Source: JACKII01 sp041687435
Lineage (GTDB): Bacteria > Pseudomonadota > Alphaproteobacteria > Bin95
Assembly (NCBI GenBank): GCA_041687435.1
Contig: JAWLBX010000005.1
Span: 124,001 to 188,000 of the forward strand
Direction: 5' to 3'
DNA: 64,000 bases
Shown: in pieces, positions 17,147 through 25,882 of the stretch
Position numbering within the stretch: position 1 is the stretch's first letter
Layout: each line of letters opens with the position of its first letter
Made by a program: the position numbers and the translations under genes
Notes under the pieces: generated by a model
The model's input: the letters and a program-made list of their open reading frames with translations, nothing else
Database searches by the model: none
Told to the model about the DNA's origin: nothing

Positions 17147-18154
17147 ATGAACCAGTCCAGCCCTTCCGGTGACAAGCCAACGCTCGTGATCGCGTTCGAG
17201 GCGGAGCCATGGCGGCGCCAGATAATTGCGGAAACGGTCGGGGATGCCGGCGCAGTGGTCTATCTGGCCGATCTGGGCGCCGAGGCCGGGCGCGCCGCGC
17301 TGGCACAGGCGACAGCGGTCTTTGCTCAGCGTATGAACCAATTGCCGGACGATGTCGGCGACCTGCTGGCGCCGACCTGCCGGCTGCTGCAATTCCATTC
17401 CGCCGGTGTCGATTACCTGCCGCTGCAGCACCTGCCGGAGGATCTGCCGATTGCCGGCAATGGCGGCGCGTTTGCCGAGCCGATGGCGGAGCATGGCGTG
17501 GCCATGGCCTTGGCGGCGGCCAAACGGCTGTTTGTCGAGCACGGGAAGCTCAAGACGGGCGAATTCAACCAGTTCGTCCGTAACAAGATGCTGGCGGGCG
17601 GTGTTGCCGGCATTATGGGTTTTGGCGGCATTGGCGTTGCCTGCGGGCGGCTGTTCCACGGGCTGGGCATGAAGGTGCACGCGATCAAGCGGTCCGGCCA
17701 GACAGCGGAGCCGGTGGACTGGATCGGCACGCCGGACCGGCTGGACGAGTTGCTGGCGGCCAGCGATGTGCTGGTGCTGGCCCTGCCGCTGACGCAGGCG
17801 AGCGAAAAACTGCTGAACGCCGAAAAGCTGGCGCTGATGAAGCCGGACGCAATTCTGGTCAACCTGGCCCGCGGCGAGATTATCGACGAGGCGGCATTGT
17901 ATGCCCATCTGCAGGCCAACCCCGGCTTTACCGCCTGTTTGGATGCCTGGTGGGTGGAGCCAGTGCGGCATGGCAGGTTCGAGATGGGGCACCCGTTCCT
18001 GGACCTGCCGAACGTCATCGGCTCGCCGCACAATTCCGCATCCGTCGGCAGTTGGAGCGGGGTCGCGGTGCGCCGGGCGACCGAGAATTGCGTCCGCGCC
18101 CTGAAGGGCGAGACACCCTGGCATCTGATCGGGCCGGAAGAGCGCATGTTGTAG
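17147..18154 (+). CDS. D-isomer-specific 2-hydroxyacid dehydrogenase
   Basis: A 335-residue NAD(P)-dependent reductase. The N-terminal half is a catalytic-domain flavodoxin-like fold (LLQFHSAGVDYLPL, then AEPMAEHGVAMALAAAKRL). The coenzyme domain starts IMGFGGIGVACGRLFHGLGM. Catalytic Arg (NLARGEIIDEAAL) and His (GSPHNSASVG) are present, with the Glu likely in DAWWVEP. The ORF is divergent from the desaturase (120 bases between starts). Substrate is not predictable; the family includes glyoxylate, hydroxypyruvate and phosphoglycerate reductases. Confidence 0.88.
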   Translation: MNQSSPSGDKPTLVIAFEAEPWRRQIIAETVGDAGAVVYLADLGAEAGRAALAQATAVFAQRMNQLPDDVGDLLAPTCRLLQFHSAGVDYLPLQHLPEDLPIAGNGGAFAEPMAEHGVAMALAAAKRLFVEHGKLKTGEFNQFVRNKMLAGGVAGIMGFGGIGVACGRLFHGLGMKVHAIKRSGQTAEPVDWIGTPDRLDELLAASDVLVLALPLTQASEKLLNAEKLALMKPDAILVNLARGEIIDEAALYAHLQANPGFTACLDAWWVEPVRHGRFEMGHPFLDLPNVIGSPHNSASVGSWSGVAVRRATENCVRALKGETPWHLIGPEERML

Positions 18155-18182
18155 GCTGGGGAGTTGCAGGCCTGGGAGGCGG

Positions 18183-19001
18183 TCAGCCTTTATCGCCGAC
18201 CGCGCCGGCGTCACCATTCACGCCCAGCACATCCCGGGCGAGGCGGCGCAGGTCCGGAGTGAGCGGTGTGGGGTCGGTGTCGATGCCGGCCGAAAAGCAG
18301 TCCGCCACGGCGTCCAGCAATTCCAGGCGGGCGTGAAACTTGTGGTCGGCGGCAATGACATGCCAGGGCACCGCCGCATTCGAGGTGTGCTGGATCATTT
18401 CTTCCGCCGCTTCGCAATAGGTGTCGTAGGCGAGGTGGGCGCGGATGTCTGCCTCGTTGATCTTCCACCATTTGAAACGGTCGCGCACCCGTTCCACCAG
18501 CCGCGCCTGCTGTTCCTCCCGGGTGACGTGGAAATAGAATTTGGCGAGGCGGATGCCGTCGTCGGACAGCATCTGCTCGAACGCGTTGATTTCATCATAA
18601 GCGACGCGCCAGCGGTCCGCCGGAATCAGGCCGTCGACGCGCTCAACCAGCACGCGGCCATACCAGGACCGGTCGAAGATGGCGATCTCCCCTGCCCGCG
18701 GCAGGCGCTTCCAGAAGCGTTGCAGATAGTGCTGCTGCCGTTCCTCCGGTGTTGGCGGACCGATTGGCCAGACGCGGAAAAACCGCGGGTCCAACTCGGC
18801 AATCAGGCGGCGGATGGCGCCGCCCTTGCCGGCCGTGTCGCCGCCTTCGACCACCACCACGCCGCGCAGGCCCTGAGTATGGCAGGCAAGGGCGACGGTG
18901 CGCATCCGGAATTGCGCCTTTTGCAGGCGATCCTCATAGTCCGCCTTGTCCAGCTTCGGATGCGCGTCATCCGCAGGTAGCCGCGATGACTTGCTGGTCA
19001 C
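18183..19001 (-). CDS. Polyphosphate kinase 2 (PPK2) family protein
   Basis: PPK2 enzymes phosphorylate NDPs or NMPs using polyphosphate. The 272-residue protein fits the short, single-domain class. Seen: Walker A VVVEGGDTAGKGGAIRRL (about 50-65), PPTPEERQQHYLQRFWKRLP, Walker B region IFDRSWYGRVLVERV (Asp110), and the lid region with FHVTREEQQARLVER and DRFKWWKINEADI. It is convergent with the 2-hydroxyacid dehydrogenase and only 3 bases after the gene at 19005. Confidence 0.93.
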   Translation of the reverse strand: MTSKSSRLPADDAHPKLDKADYEDRLQKAQFRMRTVALACHTQGLRGVVVVEGGDTAGKGGAIRRLIAELDPRFFRVWPIGPPTPEERQQHYLQRFWKRLPRAGEIAIFDRSWYGRVLVERVDGLIPADRWRVAYDEINAFEQMLSDDGIRLAKFYFHVTREEQQARLVERVRDRFKWWKINEADIRAHLAYDTYCEAAEEMIQHTSNAAVPWHVIAADHKFHARLELLDAVADCFSAGIDTDPTPLTPDLRRLARDVLGVNGDAGAVGDKG

Positions 19002-19004
19002 GCC

Positions 19005-19946
19005 CTAGCCCTTGTCCTCGTCCATGACTTTTTTCAGATAGGCCGGGTCGCCGCCCAGCTTGTCGATGCCGGCGCGCTCCAGTTGCAGCTTCATCGGGGA
19101 GCGGCTGTCCTGTTGGCCCCAGTCGCGGGCGACCAGCGCTTCCGTCATTTCCGCGTGCACCAAATTGATGACGCGCATCGGCACGCCCATGTCGCGGCCA
19201 AGCTCGGCAGCCAGGCTCACATCCTTGTGGGCGAGGCGGAGCGCGAAATCCGGCGGGTCGTACTTGTCGATCAGGAACTGTTTGGTCAGTCGGTCGAACG
19301 GCCGGGCGCGGCCGAGCGCACCTTGGCGCACTGCCTCCCAGAGCGCGGTCGCGTCCAGGCCGGCCTTGACGCCGACTGAGAACATCTCCGCCATGGCGGT
19401 TTGGATGGCGTAACCGGTGGCGTTGTGCACCAGCTTGGCGATGGAGCCGGCGCCGATCTCACCGACATAGCGCACTTGGTCGCCCATGGCATCCAGCGCG
19501 GCACGGTTTGCCTCAAACACAGCCTTGTCGCCGCCGACCCAGACCGCCAGCTTGCCGCTTTCCGCACCGGCCGGGCCGCCGGAGACCGGTGCATCCAGAT
19601 AGTGGAAGCCTTTCTCCGCAAATTCCGCATACAGGCGACGCACCACGGTCGGCGCGTTGGTGGCGAGGTCGAAAAAGGCCTGACCCGGCTTCATGCCGGC
19701 GATCAGCCCGGTTTCCGGGTCGGCGGCAACCTTGGTCACCTCCGGCGGGCCGGGCAGGGAGGCCAGGACGACATCAACCTGCGCTGCCAATTCGGCCGGT
19801 GTTTCCGCCCAGGCGGCGCCGGCGTCAAGGTGCTTGCGGGCATGCTGGCGGGACAGGTCGGAGACGACCAGCTCGTGCCCGCCATTCTGTATGTTGGTGG
19901 CAAAGTGGCCACCCATCGTGCCGAGACCGATAAAACCGACTTTCAT
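19005..19946 (-). CDS. NAD(P)-dependent beta-hydroxyacid dehydrogenase (HIBADH/tartronate semialdehyde reductase type)
   Basis: ATG 19946 begins MKVGFIGLGTMGGHFATNI with the GxGxxG dinucleotide motif; AGGAAG lies about ten bases upstream. 313 residues. Family landmarks: FFDLATNAPTVVRRL, FHYLDAPVSGGPAGAESGKL (substrate loop), and KLVHNATGYAIQTAMAEMF where the catalytic Lys of GxxxK is Lys in IAKLVHN. DFALRLAHKDVSLAAELGRD in the C-terminal helical domain is also typical. The oxidised substrate is likely a 3-hydroxyacid. Directly upstream of PPK2. Confidence 0.9.
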   Translation of the reverse strand: MKVGFIGLGTMGGHFATNIQNGGHELVVSDLSRQHARKHLDAGAAWAETPAELAAQVDVVLASLPGPPEVTKVAADPETGLIAGMKPGQAFFDLATNAPTVVRRLYAEFAEKGFHYLDAPVSGGPAGAESGKLAVWVGGDKAVFEANRAALDAMGDQVRYVGEIGAGSIAKLVHNATGYAIQTAMAEMFSVGVKAGLDATALWEAVRQGALGRARPFDRLTKQFLIDKYDPPDFALRLAHKDVSLAAELGRDMGVPMRVINLVHAEMTEALVARDWGQQDSRSPMKLQLERAGIDKLGGDPAYLKKVMDEDKG

Positions 19947-20054
19947 GGCGTGGGGCTTCCTGTTCCCTGAGGGCGTGTTATGGGGTTGGCCCATTATGAC
20001 CCCCGGCCGGGGGCGCGTCACGAGGGAGATTTTGCGGAAGCGCCAAGCATTGCC

Positions 20055-20615
20055 CTACAGCGGAATGGTATGAACATGCACGTCGTCGGCGGAGTGCTGT
20101 TTCAGGATCTCGACCGCCTTGGCCTCATGATCGGAATCACGCACCAGAACCCACAGCACCAAGCCGCCATGATCCAATTGTTCGTGGATATAGTCGGCGT
20201 GGCGTTTTTCGATCAGGCGGGCCAGGACAGCTCCGATGACGCCTCCGCCCGCGCCGGCTGCTGCAGCGGCGCCGATGACCGCGGCCAGGGTGCCGCCCGA
20301 AGCGACGACCGCGCCCGCTGCCGCAACCGCCCCGACATAGAGCAGCCCGCCGACGACGGCGCCTTCCGCGTCGCCCAGTGTTTCCGGCGGGATATAGGCT
20401 TGGCGCGGGATTTCCGGGTCGTCCTCGGTTGCCTCTACCCGGCGATACATATGGCCGAGCTTCTCCCGAACCGCATCTTCGCCCGCCAGCAGGCTAACTT
20501 CGCCGGGCGCAAAGCCGTTGCTGAGCAGCGTGTCGATCGCCTTTTGCATCGTGTCGGCGTCGTGAAAAATTCCGACCGCCTCGCGCACGGTTTGCGTGTT
20601 GGATGCTTCGCTCAT
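20055..20615 (-). CDS. Glycine-zipper stress-type protein (hypothetical)
   Basis: A 186-residue protein. N-terminal 60 residues form a ferredoxin-like module (AVGIFHDADTMQKAIDTLLSNGF, reminiscent of YflT/general stress protein 17M-type domains). A central Ala/Gly-rich hydrophobic stretch (about 85-135, VGGLLYVGAVAAAGAVVASG and AAAGAGGGVIGAVLARLIEK) looks like a glycine zipper. The end, GLVLWVLVRDSDHEAKAVEIL, mirrors the first module. This layout is common in stress-induced proteins of proteobacteria. Function is not established. Confidence 0.75.
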   Translation of the reverse strand: MSEASNTQTVREAVGIFHDADTMQKAIDTLLSNGFAPGEVSLLAGEDAVREKLGHMYRRVEATEDDPEIPRQAYIPPETLGDAEGAVVGGLLYVGAVAAAGAVVASGGTLAAVIGAAAAAGAGGGVIGAVLARLIEKRHADYIHEQLDHGGLVLWVLVRDSDHEAKAVEILKQHSADDVHVHTIPL

Positions 20616-20739
20616 TCCGCTTGTCTCCGAAGGCTTTGAGAGTGAGGCACAGACTGTCCTGCTGCGGTTCCCTCAACATTGATCGACGTCAAATTCCGCA
20701 TGCAAATGCCGCGACAGCGCGGGCCCTGTTCGCGGCAGC

Positions 20740-21768
20740 TTACGAGGAACCGATGCTCAGCAGGTTTTCGACCGGCCGGTAGAGTTCTTCCAGATAGGCC
20801 ACGTCTTCCGCCGGCAGGTCGATCTCTGTCGCGGCCACCAGTTGTTCCAGCTGCGGCAGTTTCGACACGCCGATTACCGGCGCCGTCACCTCCGGCTTGC
20901 CGAGCAGCCAGGCCACGGCGATCTGGGCCGGAGTGTGGCCGAGTTTCTCTGCGACCTCCACTACGCGGTCGGCAATCTGGAAATCCATATCGCCACGGTA
21001 CAGGCCGCGGGTGCGCTCCCTGTCCGCGCCCTGGCTGCGCTGGGTGGAGCCGGCATCGAGGCTGCCTTTGTAGGCGCCGGTCAGGATACCGCGCGCCAAC
21101 GGCGACCAGGGCGTGAGGCCGATGCCGGTGGCGGCGCAATAGGGGTTCATCTCCCGCTCTTCCTCGCGGTAGATCAGGTTGTGGTGGTTTTGCATGGAGA
21201 TGAACTTCGTCCAGCCATGCCGCTCCGCCGTCATCTGCAACTCGCAGAACTGCCAGGCGAACATGCTGGAGCCGCCGAGGTAGAGCACCTTGCCGGCCTT
21301 CACCACGTCGTGCAGCGCCTCCATCGTTTCCTCAATCGGCGGGTGGGAGCCGCCGGGACGGCCATGCGGATGACGGTGGATTACCAATTGATCGATATAA
21401 TCGAGCCCGGTGCGCTGCAAGGAGGCGTCAATGCTCTCCATAATGTGTTTGCGCGACAGGCCGCCCTGGTTCGGCCCCTTTCCCATCATGCCGGAAACCT
21501 TGGTCGCGAACACGAACTCATCCCGCGGCAGCAGTTCCCGCAGCAATGCGCCGACCACCCGCTCGCACGCGCCGAGGCCATAGACATTGGCGCAGTCGAA
21601 ATAGTTCAGGCCCAACTCCAGCGCGCGCTTGAAGATCGGCCGCGCCTCGTCGATATCCAGCGTCCAGTCGCCCTGGTGGCCGACGCCCGGCTCGCCGAAA
21701 TTCATGGTCCCCAGGCAGAGGCGGGAGACTTGCAGGCCGCTCCGGCCCAGTTGGACGTGGTCGAGCAT
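20740..21768 (-). CDS. Aldo/keto reductase
   Basis: A 342-residue NADPH-dependent TIM-barrel reductase. Seen: LDHVQLGRSGLQVSRLCLGTMNFG, then the active-site Tyr in NYFDCANVYGLGACERVVG, Lys in FVFATKVSG, and His in QLVIHRHPHG. The coenzyme-binding end has TPAQIAVAWLLGKPEVTAPVIGVSK. It lies 12 bases downstream of the Ldh_2-family gene and is probably the last gene of the dctPQM operon, so it may act on the transported compound or its oxidation product. Confidence 0.9.
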   Translation of the reverse strand: MLDHVQLGRSGLQVSRLCLGTMNFGEPGVGHQGDWTLDIDEARPIFKRALELGLNYFDCANVYGLGACERVVGALLRELLPRDEFVFATKVSGMMGKGPNQGGLSRKHIMESIDASLQRTGLDYIDQLVIHRHPHGRPGGSHPPIEETMEALHDVVKAGKVLYLGGSSMFAWQFCELQMTAERHGWTKFISMQNHHNLIYREEEREMNPYCAATGIGLTPWSPLARGILTGAYKGSLDAGSTQRSQGADRERTRGLYRGDMDFQIADRVVEVAEKLGHTPAQIAVAWLLGKPEVTAPVIGVSKLPQLEQLVAATEIDLPAEDVAYLEELYRPVENLLSIGSS

Positions 21769-21780
21769 GGCGGATGTTCC

Positions 21781-22767
21781 TTAGGCGGCGATGAAGGTTT
21801 TGAGTTTATCGACGATTTCCGGGCTCACTTCAAACCCCCCGCTGGCCCGTGCCGCATTGCGCGCCGCGAAGCTGCGGTCGAACGGCATGCGCACCGGCTG
21901 GGTCGGGTCGAGCGGGCGGGCATTGCGGACGGCCTCGGCGTACTCAGCAATCCGTTGTTTGGTCGCCTCGCCATCGCCGAACAGGTCGGTTTTCATGGCG
22001 ACGATGGTCATGCCGAAGCCGCCCATGTCGTCCGTGATGCCGTTGGACCCGGCCAGCACGCCCAGCAATTGGACCATCAGGCCCAGGCCGGAACCCTTGT
22101 GCCCGCCCCAGGCGGTGAAGGCGCCCTGCAGCGCGGCATCCGGGTCCGTGGTCGGCTGGCCGTCCGGGCCGATGGCGCCGCCTTCCGGCAATGGCTGGCC
22201 CAGGCGCCGGGCCAGCAGCACTTCGGCATGCATGATGTTGGAGGTACCGATATCCCAGATGACCGGGTGCGGGTCGGCCGGGAAGCCGAAGCAGATCGGG
22301 TTGGTGCCGAACCGCCCTTCCGCCGCGCCGTGCGGCGCCACCCAGGGGCCAGCGTTGGAGGCGATCATGGTGACCAGATCGTGTGCCGCCGCCTGCTCCG
22401 CAAAGTAGGAGAGCATACCTGTGTACCAGGTATCGGCCGCACCGACCGCAGCCAGCCCGATGGCATTCGCCTTTTCGATGGCGAGGTCGGTGGCGCGCTG
22501 GGCGACGATGTAGCCGATATGGTCGTTACCCTCGACCTTGGCCGAAACCGGGGTTTCGTGGCTGACGGCGATGGGCCTGGATGGCATCCCGGTTCGCCCG
22601 ATGCGCTCGGCAATCGCGACGGCCCGGGCGAGCCCGCCATATCCCAGGCCGCGCAACTCACAGTCGATCAGGTGCTCGACAATGGCCGGGATATCCTCCG
22701 CCGCATAGCCGAGCTTGGCCATAACCGCGCTGAGCAGGGCGCGGGCGTCTTCGGTGGCGATACGCAT
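21781..22767 (-). CDS. Ldh_2 (malate/L-lactate dehydrogenase) family protein lacking canonical catalytic His
   Basis: A 328-residue protein of the NAD(P)H-dependent Ldh_2 family (relatives: AllD, ComC, DpkA). The overall pattern fits: RFGTNPICFGFPADPHPVIWDIGTS and WGGHKGSGLGLMVQLLGVLAGS. However, the usual N-terminal SHG after LRGxD is YGG (residues 43-45) and the later conserved NHFG-type histidine segment reads TWYTG (113-117). It therefore may not have the standard dehydrogenase chemistry. It sits directly after dctM (18 bases) and before the aldo/keto reductase. Confidence 0.85.
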   Translation of the reverse strand: MRIATEDARALLSAVMAKLGYAAEDIPAIVEHLIDCELRGLGYGGLARAVAIAERIGRTGMPSRPIAVSHETPVSAKVEGNDHIGYIVAQRATDLAIEKANAIGLAAVGAADTWYTGMLSYFAEQAAAHDLVTMIASNAGPWVAPHGAAEGRFGTNPICFGFPADPHPVIWDIGTSNIMHAEVLLARRLGQPLPEGGAIGPDGQPTTDPDAALQGAFTAWGGHKGSGLGLMVQLLGVLAGSNGITDDMGGFGMTIVAMKTDLFGDGEATKQRIAEYAEAVRNARPLDPTQPVRMPFDRSFAARNAARASGGFEVSPEIVDKLKTFIAA

Positions 22768-22785
22768 GAATGCGGTTCCTTGCGG

Positions 22786-24096
22786 CTAATGCATCGTGTC
22801 GGGCAGCCAGGTGGAGAGGATGGGGAAGGCGATCAGGATGCCGAGGATCACCACTTCCATGGCGACGAACGGCAGGATGCCGGTGAACATCTCGCCGGTG
22901 CGCACCTGCCCGCGGGCGGCGGAGACGACGGCGAACAGGTTAAGGCCGACCGGCGGCGTGATCACCGCGATCTCTATCATCTTGGTCAGGATGATGGCGA
23001 ACCAGATCGGATCCATCCCCAGGCTTTTGATGACCGGATAGACGAAGGGTACCGTCATCACCAGCATGCTGAGCGGGTCGATGAACATACCCATGACTAG
23101 GTACATCAGCACCATGACCAGGATGAAGGTGGCCGGCGTGAAGCCCGAGTCGGTGACCAGGACGGTCAGATCGGCAACGAAACCGCTCACCACCAGGAAG
23201 CGGCTGAACAGCAGCCCGCCGATGATGATGATGAACAGCACGCTGGTCAGTTCCGCTGTCTGGCGTACCGATTCCCAGATCTGGCCCGGCCCGATCTTGC
23301 GGCGGCCAAGTGCGATCAACAGTGCACCGCACGCACCGAGCGCGCCCGCCGCCGTCGGCGGTGTGATGCCGGTATAGATGCCGCCGAGCACGATAAAGAC
23401 CAGCAACAACATCGGCCAGATGCCGGTCATGCCGCGCAGCTTCTGGGCGAAGGTCGAATGGACCTCCAGCTGCGGCGCCCAATCGGGGCGGATTTTCAGC
23501 ATGATCGGGATGACGACGACATAGAAGGCCGCGGTCAGCACGCCCGGCACGATGCCGGCAATGAACAGTTCGCCGATGCTCTCGCCCGTCAGGATGCCGA
23601 AGATGACGAAGGTCAGGCTGGGCGGGATCAGCGCGGCAAAGGTGCCGGCGGCGGCGATGCAGCCGGCGCTGATGCCCTTGTGATAGCCGAGCGCCAGCAT
23701 CTCCGGCAGCGCGATGCGGGTGAACATGGCGGCGTTGACCACGGTCGAGCCGCTGATCGCCGCAAACCCGGCGCTGGCCACCGCGGTGGCGATATAGAGG
23801 CCGCCGCGCACATTCTCCAGCCAGCGGTTCACCGCCGTATACAACTCGCCGATGATCCCGGCAGACGACGCGATGGCGCCCATCAGCACGAACATCGGGA
23901 TGACGGCGAAGGCGTATTCGCTGGCGGTGGCGTAGGGCAGGGACTGAAAGGTGACGAGCACGAATTCGACATCCGTCACCACCGCCATGCCGACCGCGCC
24001 GACCAGGGTGATGGAAAAGGCGATCGGCACGCCCAGGCCGGCGAACAGGATGAGGGCAGCGATGCCGACAAAGCCGATGGCGATCGGTTCCATCAT
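22786..24096 (-). CDS. dctM: TRAP transporter large permease, DctM type
   Basis: A 436-residue multi-spanning protein with about 12 membrane helices, driving Na+-coupled uptake with DctQ and a periplasmic binding protein. Family landmarks include FVLMGAIASSAGIIGELY, AGFAAISGSTVVNAAMF, GYHKGISAGCIAAAGTFAALIPPS, LMYLVMGMFIDPLSMLVMTVP and ITPPVGLNLFAV. Its start overlaps the dctQ stop by four bases (ATGA). Confidence 0.95.
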   Translation of the reverse strand: MMEPIAIGFVGIAALILFAGLGVPIAFSITLVGAVGMAVVTDVEFVLVTFQSLPYATASEYAFAVIPMFVLMGAIASSAGIIGELYTAVNRWLENVRGGLYIATAVASAGFAAISGSTVVNAAMFTRIALPEMLALGYHKGISAGCIAAAGTFAALIPPSLTFVIFGILTGESIGELFIAGIVPGVLTAAFYVVVIPIMLKIRPDWAPQLEVHSTFAQKLRGMTGIWPMLLLVFIVLGGIYTGITPPTAAGALGACGALLIALGRRKIGPGQIWESVRQTAELTSVLFIIIIGGLLFSRFLVVSGFVADLTVLVTDSGFTPATFILVMVLMYLVMGMFIDPLSMLVMTVPFVYPVIKSLGMDPIWFAIILTKMIEIAVITPPVGLNLFAVVSAARGQVRTGEMFTGILPFVAMEVVILGILIAFPILSTWLPDTMH

Positions 24097-24629
24097 ACGA
24101 CCTCCTCATCCTCGATCGTGGATGTCTCGTAGGCATCGGGATTGCCGAGGCAGAGGTGGACGAACTGGCGGATGCTTTCCAGCAGCGCGATCACGCAGCC
24201 GACGGTGAGCGCAATCTTGGAGGGCCAGATCGGGAAGCGGGTCAGACCCCAGGACCGTTCGTCGATCTGATAGCTTTCCAGCGCGGCGACACCGGTACGC
24301 CAGGCAAGGAAGCCGAAAAACGCCATGGCAGCGATCAACGCCAGTGCCGTGAACGCCGCATGAGCTGTGCCGCGCAGGTGTTGTGTGAAGATGTCGACCG
24401 TAACATGGCCGCGGCGGCGCTGAGCATAGGCCAGACCCATGAAAACAACGATCACCAGCCCGGCTTGGCTCAGTTCCAGCGCGCTGGCGACCGGCAGTCC
24501 GAACAGCTGGGTGCCCAGGCTGTCGGCCGTGCCGATAATGGCGAGCAGGCCGATAAAGACGGCAGCTATCGCTAGCGAGGCTGTGCCGAGCCAGATAATG
24601 GCGGCATCGAGAAAACGAAAGAAGCGCAT
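24093..24629 (-). CDS. dctQ: TRAP transporter small permease, DctQ type
   Basis: A 178-residue four-helix membrane protein beginning MRFFRFLDAAIIWLGTASLA. Family features are GLVIVVFMGLAYAQRRRGHVTVDIF and a C-terminal helix before NPDAYETSTIEDEEVV. The AGG of its ribosome site lies inside one arm of an inverted repeat (24636-24665). It is separated by 137 bases from dctP and overlaps dctM. Confidence 0.93.
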   Translation of the reverse strand: MRFFRFLDAAIIWLGTASLAIAAVFIGLLAIIGTADSLGTQLFGLPVASALELSQAGLVIVVFMGLAYAQRRRGHVTVDIFTQHLRGTAHAAFTALALIAAMAFFGFLAWRTGVAALESYQIDERSWGLTRFPIWPSKIALTVGCVIALLESIRQFVHLCLGNPDAYETSTIEDEEVV

Positions 24630-24635
24630 GGTTTA

Positions 24636-24665
24636 CCTGCCGTCACCCTGAACGGTGCCGGCAGG
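24636..24665 (-). promoter_or_regulatory. Hairpin covering the dctQ ribosome binding site
   Basis: On the minus strand CCTGCCG (24665-24659) pairs with CGGCAGG (24642-24636), and the second arm contains the GGCAGG that serves as Shine-Dalgarno seven bases before the dctQ ATG. Such a hairpin could lower translation of the permeases relative to the binding protein. The pairing is read from sequence; the regulatory effect is inferred. Confidence 0.4.
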
Positions 24666-24766
24666 CGCCAGTCAAAGGATGCCCTGCTGCTGGAGCGAAC
24701 CCTCTTTGGCTGGCTGCTGCGCGGCCACTCAAGGTAAAGCGATGGATGGAGGAAGGGCGTTAAAGG

Positions 24767-25798
24767 CTAAAGCCCGGTTTCCGCACGCACGGTGGCGGCA
24801 AAGGCTTTGGCTTCGGCTTCCTTGCCGATTTTGGCCATTTCCTTGATCCATTCCTCGATCATGTCCGGCACGGCTGCTTCGAGCTTTTCCTGTTCCTCGA
24901 AGGTGACGATCTCGACGCCGTCCGTTGCCTTCAACTGTTCCAGCGCTTCCGCGTCCATCTGTTTGGTATGATCGATGCCCCATTCGGTCGCCTCCCGGCC
25001 GACCTGAACCAGCAGATCCTGCGTGTTTTGGGGCAGGCTGTCGAACTTCCGCTTGTTCATTGCCAGGAAGTAGGCGTTGATGCCGCCCAGCTTCACGTCG
25101 ATGACGTAAGGCGCCACTTCCTGTAGCTTGAAGACGACGAAAAACGGATAGGTCAGGTAGGAGCAATCCATCGAGCCGCGTTTCAGCGCCTCGTACATTT
25201 CCACCGGCAACACGTTGACCGGCGTGGCTTTTAGGGCTGCGAACATTTTCGGCATGTAGTTGCCGAAGGTGCGGATTTTGGTGCCTTCGAAATCCGCCAC
25301 CGTGCGGATCGGTTTGGTGCAGATCAGCTTGTAATTCGGCAGGTAGCGGTTGACGAGGGGCTTGATGTTGTTGCGCTCGTATTCCGCAATCTGGTCCGGG
25401 TTTTCCGCATCCATCTTCATACCGGCACGCATCGCCGCCTCGCCATCGAAAAAGGTCATCGGCAGCGAGTTGGTCATGGCGGCGAACGGCAGGTTCGAGG
25501 TGAAATACCCCTGGACGATTGACCCCATATCGACCGCGCCCTTGGAGACGAGGTCGAGAATTTCGTTGGATTTTCCGAGCGTGCCGCCGAAGAACATCCG
25601 GACCTTGATCTTGCCGCCGGAGCGTTCCTCGACCTCCCGGGCGAACCATTTGGCCGGTTCGTTCATATAGACTGCCTCCGGGAAGCCGGTGGCGTAGCGG
25701 AAGGTGATTTCCGGATAATCTTCGGCTTGGGCGCTGACGGTGGCGGCAGCACCCAACATAGCGGCGGCGGCAAGGCCGGCGCGTAGCAGCTTGATCAT
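24767..25798 (-). CDS. dctP: TRAP transporter substrate-binding protein, DctP type
   Basis: A 343-residue periplasmic protein with a signal peptide (MIKLLRAGLAAAAMLGAAATVSAQA, cleavage near residue 24-26; shown here only as its family feature). DctP features: KWFAREVEERSGGKIKVRMF, FEGTKIRTFGNYMPKMFAAL (with the conserved ligand-binding Arg), and VLPVEMYEALKRGSMDCSY. Substrate is probably a carboxylate. AGGGA precedes the start by nine bases. It is first in dctPQM, 84 bases after the LysR gene on the same strand. Confidence 0.94.
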   Translation of the reverse strand: MIKLLRAGLAAAAMLGAAATVSAQAEDYPEITFRYATGFPEAVYMNEPAKWFAREVEERSGGKIKVRMFFGGTLGKSNEILDLVSKGAVDMGSIVQGYFTSNLPFAAMTNSLPMTFFDGEAAMRAGMKMDAENPDQIAEYERNNIKPLVNRYLPNYKLICTKPIRTVADFEGTKIRTFGNYMPKMFAALKATPVNVLPVEMYEALKRGSMDCSYLTYPFFVVFKLQEVAPYVIDVKLGGINAYFLAMNKRKFDSLPQNTQDLLVQVGREATEWGIDHTKQMDAEALEQLKATDGVEIVTFEEQEKLEAAVPDMIEEWIKEMAKIGKEAEAKAFAATVRAETGL

Positions 25799-25882
25799 GG
25801 CGTTTGTCCCTGACGTTTGTATCCTGGCGCTCTGCGGCGCTCGTCAGAGATTATCGGAGGCGGGGGCGGCTGACTAGCCTCC

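Noticed and set aside
20842..23100. A 752-codon plus-strand frame across the aldo/keto reductase, Ldh_2 and dctM genes
   Set aside because: It is antisense to three recognisable genes and its peptide is Arg/His/Gln-rich; this is the codon-bias shadow typical of high-GC DNA.
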